Shown one piece after another: positions 1-12,993 of a DNA stretch of 64,000 bases; the first letter of the stretch is position 1, and the number at the start of each line of letters is the position of its first letter. The notes under the pieces are model-generated. The model did not search any database and was not told the DNA's origin. It saw only the letters and a program-made list of their open reading frames with translations. This DNA is from Apus apus. Lineage: Eukaryota; Chordata; Aves; Apodiformes; Apodidae. The stretch is taken from the NCBI RefSeq assembly GCF_020740795.1, contig NC_067299.1:11667333-11731332 (forward strand), read 5' to 3'. A program made the translations under genes and the position numbers.

Positions 1-5
1 CTTAC

Positions 6-122
6 ATTGATCACAGAATCCTTGAACTTGATATGAAGCCGGTAGTTGGAGATGGCAATCACAGCATCACTTGCATGGCCAAGATACTCCACCCCCTCGC
101 CCTGCAACACACTGAATGGGAC
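6..122 (-). CDS. MTMR4: MTMR4 exon, start of PH-GRAM domain
   Basis: This exon has 117 bases and encodes 39 residues, in phase 0 at both ends. The acceptor on the minus strand reads ttcccttccag before GTCCCATTC. The donor is GTAAG, whose complement is the cttac at 1-5. The peptide contains [17 protein letters not shown], the conserved beta-strand region of the MTMR3/MTMR4 PH-GRAM domain that contributes to phosphoinositide and membrane binding. Confidence 0.93.
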
Positions 123-3100
123 CTGGAAGGGAAACATCACTGACTCAAGACAATGCAGAGTAGTTTGTGCCCCACAAATGCCAAAAGCCACCCTTCTTAC
201 TGCCTCCACAGTGCATCTCCTGCGGGAAGTCACTCACAACAGTGAGTCCTTGTGCACTGGGACCAGGCAACACCACCAACCAGCACTGGTACCCACTGCT
301 CAGCCCCACAAGATGCATGTTCTTCCAAGGATGCCTCAGAAGCCACTGTACACCTCCTGAAGGATAATTACTCATGGAGGAGAATTGTGACCACAAATGC
401 TATGTACCCCAACCATGGGCATCTGGCAGTGAGGGTGCTGCATGGGGACAGAGGGCTTTATGGTCCCTGCTTTTTGCAGATGTTAAATGCAGCCGTGGCA
501 CAAGTAACGTGATACAGGAGACAACCTCAGGCAAACCCTGGACATGAGCTGGAGAGTGTTCTGCAGAGCGCCAGCCAGAGGCTGGTGTGATCAGAGTCAG
601 GGCAGAGTGTCACATACTTGATTCTGCTGTGTCATGTAACTGAAGGGGGCTCTGAGCAGCATGGTGAGACTCTGTGGTACCAAGCCAGGTAAGCAAATGA
701 ATCAAAGCTTTGCCCAGCTTCTACTGAGAAGGTTGCAAGAGAATCTCTATGTACAGTTATTTGTACGACTGAGGAAACTAATTAAGTTACCTGTATTAGA
801 ATGATGAAAAAAAATTAAAATCCAGCTAATCAAGAGTGTTTCTGGTTCTCCCTACCAGCCCAGACACACTGTAGCTATTTTTAAAACACAAGATCCTGGC
901 AGACGGCCAAGTTTGACTTTCGTTCCATTAAAAAAAAAAAAAAAAAAAAGGCAGCAGACCAGCCTAAAACTCACCAGGCTCCTCCTTCCTTAGCTAAGTA
1001 TACTCCTGAATGTCACCTACACCAGGTGATGTTGGTAACCAATTACGCAAAAATGTAATGAAGATTTATCATTTCAGCCAGAGCTCTTTACCTGCCAGAC
1101 AGGATATCTGATGAAAAAATTACACTATAATTAGTACAAGTCAGATCACCTTATCTTTATTTCCAAGCTGTTTCTATGGCTTGGGTATATTCTACCCAAA
1201 ATTTTCATTTCCTGGATATCAGACCTCATGTGCAAGTGACAATTGCACTAACAACTTCTCCTGAAGTTACTTGTGAAAAAATAACAATCTTAGATTGGCA
1301 TCTGTCTGAAAAATCTTAAAATGTTGATTATTTGACATTAAGGTAATATACTCTTTATTTCGGCAGTGTACTTATGCACACTTGCAGATCTGTTTTTAGT
1401 TGGTATGTGTTTTTTCTGCTTATGTGGCTCATTCACACAGCAACAGAAGGGAGACAGGTTAGAAAGCGATGGTAAAACTGCAAGAACTGACAGAGAGAAA
1501 TCCTGGAATAAAACTACATGTGCCTGAATACAGCTTCACTTTACACGAAGAGAATAACAATTCACTGGATGCAAATTACCCTTTGGCAAGGGTGAACTTT
1601 ACAGTCCTCCATGCAGAAGACTAAAGCAGATTCTGCTCTTCTCCACGTGGAAGCTCCAGGTCTCAGCTCAGTCATCTCAGCAGCTTCACCTCTCAAAGGC
1701 TGCAGCCCTGCAGCCTTGACCCTGTGCAGCCTATGTTTGCTCTTTTAAGTCCAGCCTCCTGTTGCCACATCTCAGCCCTTGTTTTTATCAGCACCATTTA
1801 CTAAGATGATGCCAATCACAGAACAAACACAAATACTGCAGAAGTGGATACATTCAGCAGGAGGCTCCAGCCACAGGAGGAGGATGACAAGCACCAGGAC
1901 AAGGTGGCAGTGTTAAAAGAAGCAATACACCCCAAGATGCTTTGGCTCTGCCCATTCAGAACACTGCCCTTGCTGCACAGCAGCAACCGTGCCTGGGTCT
2001 CTTTCAAGGGCCTTCTGCAGTAGGAGGCTGGCACCTCATGGAGATTTTTCTTCCCAATAGCTTTGCAGCAGGGAAATGCCAGGAGCAATGTATATTGGGG
2101 TTGGATCAGCCATTGCCATTGCAATTGCAATTGATATGTGACCTGTCCCAGCTACCTGTTGCACAGAGCTATGAAGGCAGTGTCATGATTTCTCTCTGTC
2201 AGCACAGACAGAGGATAGGGAATACCCAGGACTGCTCTGCACTGCATCATGCTCCAGCCATGTTTCCAAGCAGCAGATGTGACTCTGTACAAGCACCGTG
2301 GCAGGGCTAGGGAGGCAGGGCCAGGGCACAGAACTGCCCTCAGCAGCCTCCATGCACGTGGAAGGACTTGCTGGTCCCAAAGTGACCTTAGCCCTGGCTA
2401 GCCTACAGCCTCCAGAACATGTCCTGGGCTGGAGAACTGCTCTCAGGTTTCAAACCACCAGAGTCAAGCCTCCCACAGCCTGAAGCGGATGGTTTCGGTT
2501 TTCTTACTTCCTTACCTGCAGCGACTCTTCCTCCTTTACAAGCTCTTTCGGGGGGAACAAGTCCTTGGCCTGGATATACTCCAAACTGGGCGGGCCTTCC
2601 TCACCCTGTGTTGCAAACAAAGCACACATTGAGATAGGCCCCAGCCAGCAAATGTTATGAAAAAACCAAAAATCTAAGCTGTTGGATACTCTCGGCACTT
2701 CTGTATCCTGGAGATCCCCTGGACCTGTTCGTGGAAATGCCTGCTCTGCCTCGGGACCATCCTCTGGCACTGTAGGACCGCAGCAGTTCCCCTGGCTGTT
2801 GCAGAATACCCACAGCACAGTGAAAGCCCCAGGCAGGTCTCCAAGTCCCATCTCTTCCAAATGTGTGGTACTCGGAAAGCAAAGCAGAAGCACCTCGAGC
2901 ATGCATAGGATCTTGGACTGATGTGACAGGAATTTGTCACCTCAAATGTTACCCCATTACCTTCACTATGGCACCACAGCAGAAACACCATGACACAGTT
3001 CCCATCCAAAGTTCAGCTTTGGCCTACCCTTTCCCTTCTTATGTTCTCAAGGACTACATTCTTTTGAGAGTTTTCATTTTCACTCTTAGCCCAAAGAAAT

Positions 3101-6100
3101 CTTAGAAGAACCTGAAGCTTTTTGAAGAGAGTACACAAGTGTGAAATGTAGCCCTGTAACAACAGCTTCTCAGCACAGGAAATTCACAACACATTTGTGG
3201 CAGCAGCCAAGCAGGGCATGGGTCTTCAGGGCAGCTGAACGTGTCAAACCTGCTCAGATGCAAACCCTAGTAAGCCTGTGGAAGCCTCAGAGAAGTGGTC
3301 TGAGAGGATGCATGGAGCTTGGACATGCCATCCCTGAAGAAGTGGAGGGAATGTCTCAGTCTGGAACCTGTGAATCTTCAGTCACTCACTAGATTTTGGT
3401 TCTCTTTTCACCAACTTACCCAACAGTCTACCAAACCCCTGACTGGCTACATGAATGAGCAGCATCCAGATATTCAGCTAAGGATGCAACTCTTCTGGGA
3501 GACCAGGATGGTGTTAATTCCATGGCTATTCAGTGTGGGAATGTTTTCTTCAGAATGCCTTTTGCTTTCTAACTACAGCTCCTCTAGGCTGCAGCATTTA
3601 TTAGGAAATTCGCTTTTAAAATTAAATATCTTTTTGGTTGTCATCTGAGCCAGAACACCAAATTTTGGCGTGAAGGAATGAGAACCTAGATTCTTTTTGC
3701 TCAGTTATATTTATGTTGCTGACAGCCACCCAAGCCTCAGCACACACAGGTAGCTGAAGCACTCCCCAGACAGCAGAGTGGGGGCAGCCAGATCCCACCA
3801 CGCAGCTTGTCTCCTCCCTGGGTGCAGAGGTACCTGTGCACATACAGCTCATAGTGAGCAGAAAACTGTATCAACCCCAGCTGGAAGCACAGGCACTGCC
3901 CCTCACCCGCTCACCAGGTCCCTGTGTGAAGGCTGCCAGGGACACAGCCTGTGCTCCAGAAGCCACCAATTACTGGAGGCCACAGGGGGCTCAGGGGCTT
4001 CTCCAGCCAGCAGCTGAGGTGCTAGTCCAGGAGAGCACAAAGGAAAGGTGTGTGACTGTGTGCTGGTGTGGGAGCTGAGATACCCTCTTCTCCCATCACC
4101 ACTTTGCATCTCAGGAAGAAATCCCAGTGAGAAGCAGGAACTCCCCACTGCCTGGGTGTCCTTGAGTCCCTCCTTGCCTGCAGGATGGAATGGGCAGGAA
4201 GCTGAGTATCCCCCGTCCTGGGGCACTAGCAGGGCAGAGGGCTCAGGATCCTGCTGTCTCTACAAGACAGCCATCTTCTGAAGCCCTCAGAGCCTGTTTG
4301 GCCACATGTCCTTCTGGGGGTGCTTCTGCAGGAAGGGACATCAGATCTCCTCTGAGCAAGAACAACTCCTTTCCCCAAAGGTACAAAAGATGCAGAGATC
4401 AGGACTCCTCCCACTACAACCCATCCTGACAGTATCAGCACAGGAGGGGTCCTGCACACCCCTGCCTTGCACAGGGCAGCCATGGCAGGACTGCAGAGCT
4501 CCCCTGGGCTCAGCTGCTCTCACATGGCAATATTCCAGCTTCAGGCAAGGACCAGCCAGAGCTTGCATGGCACAGCATGCTCACCAGGGCTTTCTGCCTG
4601 ACCCAACCCATGGTGCTGGGGGCTGTGGTGCCCTTGGGCCCAGGGAGGGCAGCAGCACAGCAGTGACAGAGGTCACAGCATCCTTTGGCTGCGTGGGGGA
4701 GGGGGGAGATGGGGATGCCCTTTTGCAGCAGGGGCTGCACTCCAGGCCGGGTGGATCCAGGGCAGGAGGATCCCCATGCAGCCTGGCCTCAAGGATAGGC
4801 CAGATCTGGGACAGTCAGCTCAGCATGGGAGCTGGAGAGAGAAGCTGGCTTTCAGCCCCGCTCGCATGGAGGTGAGGAAGGGGAGAAAAAAAAAAGCAGC
4901 ACTTACAAAGCAGTTGAGCATGGAGCAGGTGACACGGCCCGGCAGACTCATGTTCATTTCCCAAGGCTGCAGCCGGGCCGGGCAGGCACAAGCAGCATCT
5001 CCTTCCTCCGGCCCTCTGCTGCTGCCGGCAGCAGATCCGCACCCGAGGCAGCGGGCCTGCGGCAGCCTCCGCACGCTGCCAAGGGCAGGAGCATCCCCGA
5101 GGCCCCGGGACTGCGGCAGCCTCCGCGGCCCGCCAAGGGCAGCAGCATCCCCGGGCCCGGCAGGTGGCCGCCGCGCCGCCGACAATGGCGGGAGGGAGGG
5201 CGGGGGACGGGCAGACTCCACCTCCCTCCCCGGGCCGCCGAGCAGGGCTCTGCCACCCGAGCGCAGCCCTGACGGGCGAGACAGAAAATGGAGACACCGA
5301 GGGAGGGATCAGCCCTCCTCCCCGCACGGAACGCCCGGGTGGACCCCGGCGCCGCGCCCGCTCCCTCGCCACGTCGTGACTTGCCGGGAGATGCCGACCC
5401 GGCCCACGCTTTCCTCCTCGCCGGCACCTTGTGCTGCACCGAGCTCCAGGAACAATAGCAGCCGAGAGTCTCTGTGTCCCGGCACCGAGCCCTCTGCCCA
5501 GCTGATGTTTTCGGGAGCCTCCGGATGCAAAGCTCTACCTGCGACCTCCCCACCGGCCTGGCAGTTCCCTTCCTGGCCTGGGAGGGGAGGACAAAGGGGC
5601 TGCCCTGCTGCTTCCATACTGGGGAATACTCCAGTCCCTCTACGTCCTCCTTCCCAGGAGCTCCTGTGCACGCAAGGAGCTGAATGTCTCTGGCTCCCAC
5701 CAAACCCCCTGTGCTGGGCTCGGCTCGGGGGCCGCTGCTCCTCGGATCCCGCGGCAAGTCTCACCACCTCCCGTGGAGCAGTGCTTGAAGACATCAGAGA
5801 AACGCCTCGGGGGCAGGAAACTCTGTGGGTTGAACACCAAGCCCTCCAGGAGCTCACTTTTACTCCCTGTCTGTTGTCAAGTCCACAAGCAAACATCAAG
5901 CTCCCCAAGTCACAGCACGTCCCAGAAGCCACAGGTCAGTAGCCTCTTGGGCAATGCCATCTCCACTTCCATCACCAGCTGCTGCTCCGCCCTCCATCTC
6001 CCACCGCTGAGCCAGAGTGACAACCTCTTTCTTAAAATGCAAAACTAAAACCCGGCCTCTCACTAATCCTCCAAGGCTCAGGCCCAACTGTTTTGCTCAA

Positions 6101-9100
6101 ATCATACCAGACCATCAGAGCACACCTAGGCAGGTTTGGAATGTCTCCAGAGCAGGAGACTCCACAACCTGTCTGGGCAGCTTGTCCCAGGGCTCTGTCA
6201 CCTTCACAGTAAAAAAGGTTTTCCTCATGTTTATGTGGAACCTCCTGTACTCCAGCTTGCACCCATTGCCCCTTGTCCTATCACTAAGCATCACTGAGAA
6301 GAGCCTGGCTCCATCCTCCTGACACTCACCCTTTACGTATTTGTAAACATTAATGAGGTTGCCCCTCGGTCTTCTCCAAGGTAAAGAGACCCAGCTCCCT
6401 CAGCCTTTCCTCATAAGTGAGATGTTCCACTCCCTTCATCATCTTGGTGGCTCTGTGCTGGACTCACCCAAGCAGCTCTGACCTCTCCTGAACTGCGGGA
6501 CCCAGAACCACAACCCCTGCTATTCTGTGACTCTGTGAAAACAGCACAGCCTGTAGCCATTAAGCTCCTCTTAGATGTGGTTGCCTCACAACCACTGAAC
6601 ACAGATTTACTAGCAATACCAACAAAAGGTTTTTCTCAAGTTAGAGAAAAGATTTTGTCATTTTCATCCACAAACTCATTAAGGGTTAGATTGTTCTGAG
6701 CTGCGTCGACCAAGGGACAGTTTGGCCATGCCCAGACCTGCTGCCCACTGTCACTGCAGGGCAGCAGTGCCCAGACAAAAAGCTGTTCAGTGAACTCCCT
6801 TGCTAAGGAAGCAAACAGAACCTACCCACCAACACAGGCTACAGCCACAAAGGCTTTGCTCTTCAGGTTAAAAGCACTAGAAGAAAATGTGACCATGCCT
6901 AGAGATGAGCCATGAGCTCCAGACCTCTTGACTGTTGAGCTGGTGCAAGGTGGGTGAACTTCAGGTGTTGTGAAGCCTCGAGTCACCTGACTGCAGCTGG
7001 CACCCACCAACTGAAACACATTTGCATTACATACAAATTCAACACAGTGAGAACAGAGGGTTATGGACAAGGTTACAGGTTTGTCTTGGCCAGAGAGGTG
7101 CCCAGCTCCCTACAGGTTCCCCTCTAGGGTGAAAGCTAGAGGTCTGCTGAGAAACCAGAGCAGCAAAAGGTGGAAGGAACCTTTTATACTGGAAAGAAAG
7201 TGTAGCTATAACACCTGCAAAACTGATTTATTTTTTTCCTGACATATAAGAAGACAAGCAAGAAAACACATCTGTCAATAGCAGCTGAAGCACAGAATCT
7301 CTTCAGTAGAGTCATAACATGCTTCACTATCTAATGATCTAAGCACATTCAACACAGAACCAGTGTTCATAACATATAAAAGTGTGTACAAGGCAAGTAA
7401 GAAATCTGCTCTTACCCACAGAAAGATTTTAGGACCAGAACTCAGTTCAAGGCCTGGCACAGGGACTGTTTCCAGCTCGAGTGGCAGAAGGACTTTTACA
7501 ACCCTAAGCTGCAGCTGTGCAGTTAAAAGGTCACTCATTAGATCATTACTTCAAATTTTCAACAAGCTGACCTGTACATCCACAAATAGATCTTCTTCTG
7601 CTTTCCCTGAAATATTTTTGAACTTTTAGCATTAGGAAAAGACTCACAAGTGGTTTAGAAACTTCTGCCCAAGAGCTGAGACTGGTGCAGTGCAGAAGTA
7701 GACCTTGCCCTGAAGTACAGCAGCACCTCAGAGGCTCACAGTTTCAGGAGGAACCAGATTCAGACTCCACCACTTTCACCTCTTCTTCCAACAGTTGACA
7801 AAATACCAGCTCTCATTTCCATGCAATGAAGCAGAGGAGGAAGGACAGTGGCAGTGAGATTGCCCAATGCTGGGCAGCTTGCTTGGCCAGGTGCAGGAAC
7901 ACCAAGCACTTGCAGCCTCCTTTAGCTGGCTTCGCTGGAGGGATTTCCTAAACCCCATGTCAGATGCCTCCCCAGCTGAACAGCTGATACTAGCTTCACT
8001 ACCACTAACCACCACCAGACAGAACAAAGAAGACAAGGTTATTGTCACATAACTGGGTTCCTCCAAGTGTCCTGCATATGCACATTCATGCAGGGGAAGG
8101 AAGAAAGATTTTCTCCAAATCACAGGAATCCAAAAGTCTCATGTCCTTTGAGGAAGAGAGGAGGTGAATATAACCTGGGCAACATGTCCTTAAGACGAGC
8201 AATAATTAACCCTTCTTCCTCCCACTAGCAATGCACACTGTTTACGCTGCAAGTAGCTTTCTCCTGTGCCGCTCCTCCCACCCCTCTGCACATCTCTGCT
8301 TTCACACCACAGGTAAACAGTTTGCAACCTTTCTTTATTACCCCTCAAAGTGATGGGGATCTGGAGGCTCTAAGATAGATCTTGGCAAAGAACTGGTGCC
8401 CAAGGGGCCATTCTGCAGCCTCCAAGGGAGGCTTACAGAGGCTTACATTCCTTACAGAGACATGCCTGCATCACCAAGAGCCCAGCCTGCAGGATGGAGC
8501 AGGGGGGTTCACAGGGGTGAGCTGCTGTCTGGTCCCATGTGCCCAGGGAATCCACACCGAGAGCACTGGACAGCCACCAAGATGCTGAAGTCTCTGCATA
8601 TTTTTGTCAACAACTAGTTCAGCTTTCTGCAAGAGACAGAAAGGGTGGTTCCAAGAGCAGCTAACACTCACCACTGGCAACACACGGGTGCTGGCAGAGT
8701 CTGTCACTCTCTGCAGGGAGGTGACACTGCCAGCACCATGGGCTGGGACTTTTGAATGCAGGTATAACCCTCCCAACCCTGACATATCTTTAACCTCCAT
8801 TTCTTTTTAGCACCACAAATAAAATTACTGTAACCAGTCATAAGGCAGAGGCCATCACTTCCAACCCTTCTAGGTAAGGAGGGTGGGCTTTTCATCCCTG
8901 CTGCGTGGTGCATCACCCCACAGATGGAGGAGGGAAAGTAAGGGGCTATAGCCATGGACGGCAGAGATCTGAAACTGCAGCCCTGCCCCTCGTACTGCAT
9001 CCACTGCATGGACTGCTCTGATCTGCCTCCAGCTTGAGATAAAACACTGGAATACTGGCAGAAGGTGACTGTCCTGGACAGACACTCCCAGGACATCAGA

Positions 9101-12100
9101 AGCAAGTTGAGGAGAGCCAGGGAGATCTACCTGGCAGCCTAGGGCTCTGGCAGTGCCCAGGCCTCCACTGGCTGCTATGAGCTGAGAGGCTCCCAGCAGC
9201 AGAGGTGTTATTAGGAACTCTAGTTTATATCTGTCCAGGTCTGAGTATTTTCAATGAAGATCAAGGAAGGAACTGGTTATCTAGCTCTTTTCACAGGTAA
9301 AGAGAGGGAGAGACTTGTAGCCTTTATCTCATCCTAAAAGTTAAAATGTATCCTCTTCCTGCTTAGCACATTCCTGCCTCAGGGTGAGATGAACTGCACT
9401 GACACATATTTCTTTTTCTCTCCACAGGGGATTTACATGAGCTGATGCAGAGAGCTGATGAGCTGTAGCCAACAGGACTTCTTGTTCCGAGTTCTCTACT
9501 TCTGTTGAACAAAGGTTTCAGGCCCCTCTGCAAAAATAGTTCATTTCCTCAAAGTCTAAGGAGATCCTTGAGTGAACTGAAAGGCTGCTGAGACACTGAG
9601 GTGGCCTCTCAGAAAGAAACCCCTTAACTTGTGTGAAGAGAAATTAGTATTTTATACCCTGTAAATCAGGACTCAGATGGTGAGTGCCATCGTCTCATCT
9701 TTACGTGAAGACAGCTTATAGATCTGTAATACTCTATTTAGTATTTGTTCAGAAAGCTGCCCAGAGGTGAGCAGGTAACAGAAAAATGAATCAAGAAGCC
9801 TTTGAGAAAAGGGACAAAAAGACAGAAGTCAGGGGCTACCAACTCCATATGCCATCAAGAGGGGGTGAAGGATGGCTAACCTGCAAAACCCCACTTATAC
9901 TAACAGTCATAGTTCCCTCCAAAGGCTGTGAAACACTGGAAATCCAGATGTCTACAGTCCTAATATCCCCAGCAGTAAGAAGAGAGAATGCTGCTGTGGG
10001 AACTAAGAGCTGAGCCACGAGCTGCTGTCAGAGCAGCACAACAGCTTGCACTCACCCCTCAGCTTAATTTTAAGTAATGTATTAAGGTGGTAGCTGCTCA
10101 TTAGGACTTCCATTAGCCAGAGTTAAGGATTAAACCACCGCTACTGCTGCCTTCAAGGTAATTTTCAGCAGCAGCTAGTCTTTGAGAAGGAAATGAAAAG
10201 TCTTACAATCAAATCAAGCAAAGCTCTTGAGCAACACTAGACCAAGCATTCACAACAGCAGAAAGGGGAAAAGCAGCTGATGATCCACATTTGAGGTGCT
10301 GCTGAGTAAGGAACAAGGCTTTGGGACATGCCCTTGCTAACCAGAGGGCATGGATGCTCTGCCCTCTGACTGCAGAGATCGTGGGTAATTGACTAAGCAT
10401 TCAGTATGCCCACAGGGAACTCGGTTTCCAGCCAACCCTACCAGCAGATGGCTGAAAAAGTCCAGCCCCTAAGTGCCCAGTAGGGAGCATCCCTCAACCA
10501 GCCACCAACCTCCACCCCTCCCTGCACAACCACAGTTAAACCAGAAGTCACAACTCCCCAGGGAGTCACAAAAGGACTCAAAGGAGGTTGTCAGGAGTTT
10601 ACATCAGCTCTCTACCTTCAAATCCTGACAGAAGCTCAGGTAAGTAGGTGGAGGCAAGTGCTTCTTTCTGCAGCTGGCAGTTCTAAGTTGCCTTCTCTCT
10701 TCCCAAAACAGTGGGTGCAGAGGTGGGGGGTTTTGTTGGTTGGTTTGTGTTTGTTTTTTTTCTCCAAAAGGAAAAAAAAAATACATTTAAAAAACCACAA
10801 AGGAACATTTTAATAATATATAAGAAACCCATAAATCCTTTTCAGAAGGTCCTTTGAAACTGTAAAGTCATCTTCAGGTATTCATAAGGAGCAGAAGACC
10901 CTCTTGTCTAGAAGAAACCACCTGTGGTTACACCTAAGGGCACGCCAGGGCCAGGTCAAGATAAGTATCTGTCAATACACAGGAAAGGACTAAGTGAAAA
11001 GCAAAAGCTTCCAAGTTTTAAGTCCAAAGTTCCAGTCTACACACCCCAAATAAAGTACAGGTTCAGAGAGAGGTGACAAGGATTAAAGACAGCTTCTCTA
11101 CAGAGAAGCATGTAGAAGACCAAAGCTCTTCAGATGTCTAAAGTGACAGACCTACAAAATCCCCAGCGGCACAGAGACGCGCACAGACAGCATCACACTT
11201 CACTGTTACTCCCAATACAAGAACTGGGGCCCATCAACTGAAACAACCCAGGGCAGGTTCAAAAACAAAGCAAAAGGGACTACTCTGCAGAGCTCAGCAG
11301 TGCAGATCTGCTGTAAAGTGTCACAACTGCAAATCTTCACTTGGTTTTGAAAAGCAGCTTGATGAATTCACAGAAGAAAAATCCACCCAAGGGCTCAAAA
11401 AACATCAATACATTGTTTCTGGATTACCATGGTGCTGAGCTACAGATCCTGACAGGTGAGGGCACACAACAGAGATGTTCCCCCAGGCTCTCCCTGCAGC
11501 ACTGACTGGTGGCCACTGGGGTATCTCACTAGCAACGCCTTCAGTGGACTCAGCAGAGCCTTTTCCATGTTACCTGGAGGGATTTTTTACGTATTTTCCA
11601 TATGTTTGTTCACTCATCTTTTTCATTCATGTCTGGGTATACCTGCATCACTCATCTCAACCCCACACAGAGAAGTTGTTGGGTCTTCTACACTTCCAGT
11701 CTGACAATGGGGCAATTCCAACTTGAGGTGTAAGACACTACCAGGTTACAAAGGCAAACTTTCACCTCTCCAGAACAAGTTCCTCAACCTGAAGCATGGC
11801 AAGAAGCTCTTCCAACAGAAAGCACAGAGTATCTTGAGGCAAAACCAGGGAGTATGAGAATAGGGACTACACCAAAAATGCTGTGTGCATAACTAGTAGA
11901 GCTGACAGTTCAATTAATGCAGACAGCACAGTTTCCTTTCTATTCCACTTGCTAATCAATCAGATAGGGACAATCCCATAGGAGATGTCACTGTTTCCTC
12001 AAACAGTCTGCCAGTTTATTATTTTTTAACATTTTTAACCTAAATTTTCACATCCTCAATTTGAATTTCCAGCCCTTTGACTGTTTCTGCCTCTCTTCTC

Positions 12101-12993
12101 TGCACTCCTTCCCACACAATGACACCCTGCTGGCAGTGGGGAGCACAAGGCTGATGCTAACACCGAGTTACTGCAACAACACTCGCGCTCCCCTGCCCAC
12201 ACACAGCCCAATATGCAGACCCCCATGTTGCCTTCAAATCCCTATTCAAACTACCACCCTAACAACACTTTCAGCCTATCTTTCAACATTCCTGGTTTCC
12301 AGCTCATCAGACCATTTGTATTGCAGGTTGTTTCTTGCTGGAGGCATTAGAGGCACTTTATGTGAGTTGATCAGCAATCTGGCTGGTCTGGCTACGCTTC
12401 AGTCTTTCCAGATTCTTTTAGAAGATATTTTTTCTGTGACTGATTATTGTGACATTTCTGCTACTTTGGTGGCACCAGAGCACATTATTAAGAAGGTGTT
12501 AAATCTTCATTGAGAGGTGACAGAGGAACAGAATTAGAAATCCCAGCATTAAGTTATAAAGTTAAAATAAATCAGTAAGCCACAAAAACTGGAGGACTAT
12601 GTCAGTAGCCCAAGGAAGCAAGAAGAAGATTCCAGTCTTACTTATTTTTCCCCCAGTATATTCCAACATGAAGTTTAGGGATAAACTTATCCTACTAACA
12701 GCATCTTGGCCACAGTAATAAAAGCTGTCTATATTATATTATATTATATTATATTATATTACATTGCATTACATTATATCACATTCTACAATACTATAAC
12801 ACTCTTCTTTCCCATTCTTATATTTATTTTGATCTGTTTAGCAGCAGTACAAGATTTGGACACACAAAGAAAGAATTAAACCACCCACAGCTGACAGAGG
12901 CAGACCAGAATATATACTCACCATCCTCAGACACCGTCCAAAAATCTCCTGGTTCAATCACAGCTCAGTCTGTTCTTCCACTTGTCTCACCTG
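6..12993 (-). CDS. MTMR4: MTMR4, 5' coding part (myotubularin-related 3-phosphatase)
   Basis: This is the N-terminal part of a myotubularin-related lipid phosphatase, which in the family removes the 3-phosphate from PI3P and PI(3,5)P2 on endosomes. Three exons join in phase: 12922-12993 ends in ATG, 2516-2605 encodes 30 residues beginning [15 protein letters not shown], and 6-122 encodes 39 residues ([15 protein letters not shown] ... KDSVIN) that start the PH-GRAM domain. Splice sites are GT/AG throughout. The match to mammalian MTMR4 as I remember it is nearly residue for residue; MTMR3 starts differently (MDEETRHSLECIQAN). The phosphatase core, coiled coil and FYVE domain lie beyond the left edge. 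The gene runs leftward from a CpG-island promoter near 34.9 kb, so its first intron is about 22 kb. A second promoter is likely inside the gene near 5 kb. Confidence 0.93.
123..2515 (-). other. MTMR4 intron
   Basis: Non-coding intron between the two N-terminal coding exons. It contains a short A-tract at 930-948 and no recognisable transposon or gene. Confidence 0.8.
2516..2605 (-). CDS. MTMR4: MTMR4 exon, N-terminal 30 residues after the start
   Basis: This exon has 90 bases and encodes [20 protein letters not shown] followed by [10 protein letters not shown]. The acceptor is tttgcaacacag before GGTGAGGAA and the donor is CTGCAG followed by gtaagg. It has no start codon of its own, so initiation must come from an upstream exon. 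Two candidates exist in this window, both in the correct phase. Confidence 0.95.
2606..4906 (-). other. MTMR4 intron
   Basis: Intron between the alternative first exon and the [10 protein letters not shown] exon. Open frames here are short, overlap on both strands and show no conserved motif. I see nothing else. Confidence 0.7.
4907..5400 (-). CDS. MTMR4: MTMR4 alternative first exon
   Basis: Within a second CpG-rich block the minus strand carries a perfect donor (CTGCTTT followed by gtaagtgc) at 4907. In phase with the 2516-2605 exon is the frame [17 protein letters not shown] (ATG at 4957-4955), which would continue as [10 protein letters not shown]. The start has G at -3. This would be a 17-residue alternative N-terminus replacing the lone Met of the upstream form. 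The upstream limit of the exon is not visible from sequence, and about 5400 is simply where GC richness falls. The frame stays open well upstream of this ATG, so a longer N-terminus cannot be excluded. Confidence 0.55.
4940..5450. promoter_or_regulatory. Intronic CpG island, candidate second MTMR4 promoter
   Basis: CpG density rises sharply against the AT-rich intron on both sides. The island spans the alternative first exon. It contains an imperfect direct duplication of about 52 bases (5050-5157, each copy with ctgcggcagcctccgc and agcatcccc). Confidence 0.6.
6105..6530 (-). mobile_element. CR1 LINE fragment
   Basis: The minus strand translates in broken pieces to the conserved tail of CR1 ORF2 (motifs like INVYKYVKG and FFTVRV). 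It is the same subfamily as the copies at 32.9 and 59.3 kb. The 3' tip with its short terminal repeats is missing, and several gaps and substitutions show it is old. Confidence 0.75.
6531..12921 (-). other. MTMR4 intron
   Basis: AT-richer intron sequence without recognisable genes. It includes a T/G-rich tract at 10728-10765 and a pentanucleotide microsatellite near 12.73 kb. Confidence 0.7.
12731..12775. repeat. (ATATT)n microsatellite
   Basis: About six perfect ATATT units are followed by decaying ACATT-type units up to about 12790. Confidence 0.9.
12922..12993 (-). CDS. MTMR4: MTMR4 exon with 5' UTR and start codon
   Basis: On the minus strand a strong acceptor (gttgtctctttgcag) is followed by 72 bases ending CTGAGGATG, then the donor gtgagtat. 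The exon ends exactly at ATG. Spliced to the next exon it gives ATG-GGT-GAG-GAA, which is Met-Gly-Glu-Glu, the N-terminus known for mammalian MTMR4. The start context is good, with A at -3 and G at +4. A competing acceptor three bases inside the exon (cagcag) is possible. Confidence 0.8.

Noticed and set aside
4776-5942. Open frame of 388 codons around the intronic CpG island
   Set aside because: Opposite strand to MTMR4, no conserved motif, compositional.
11420-11435. Minus-strand caccATG followed by gtaatc as the MTMR4 start exon
   Set aside because: Weak donor and no good acceptor close upstream.
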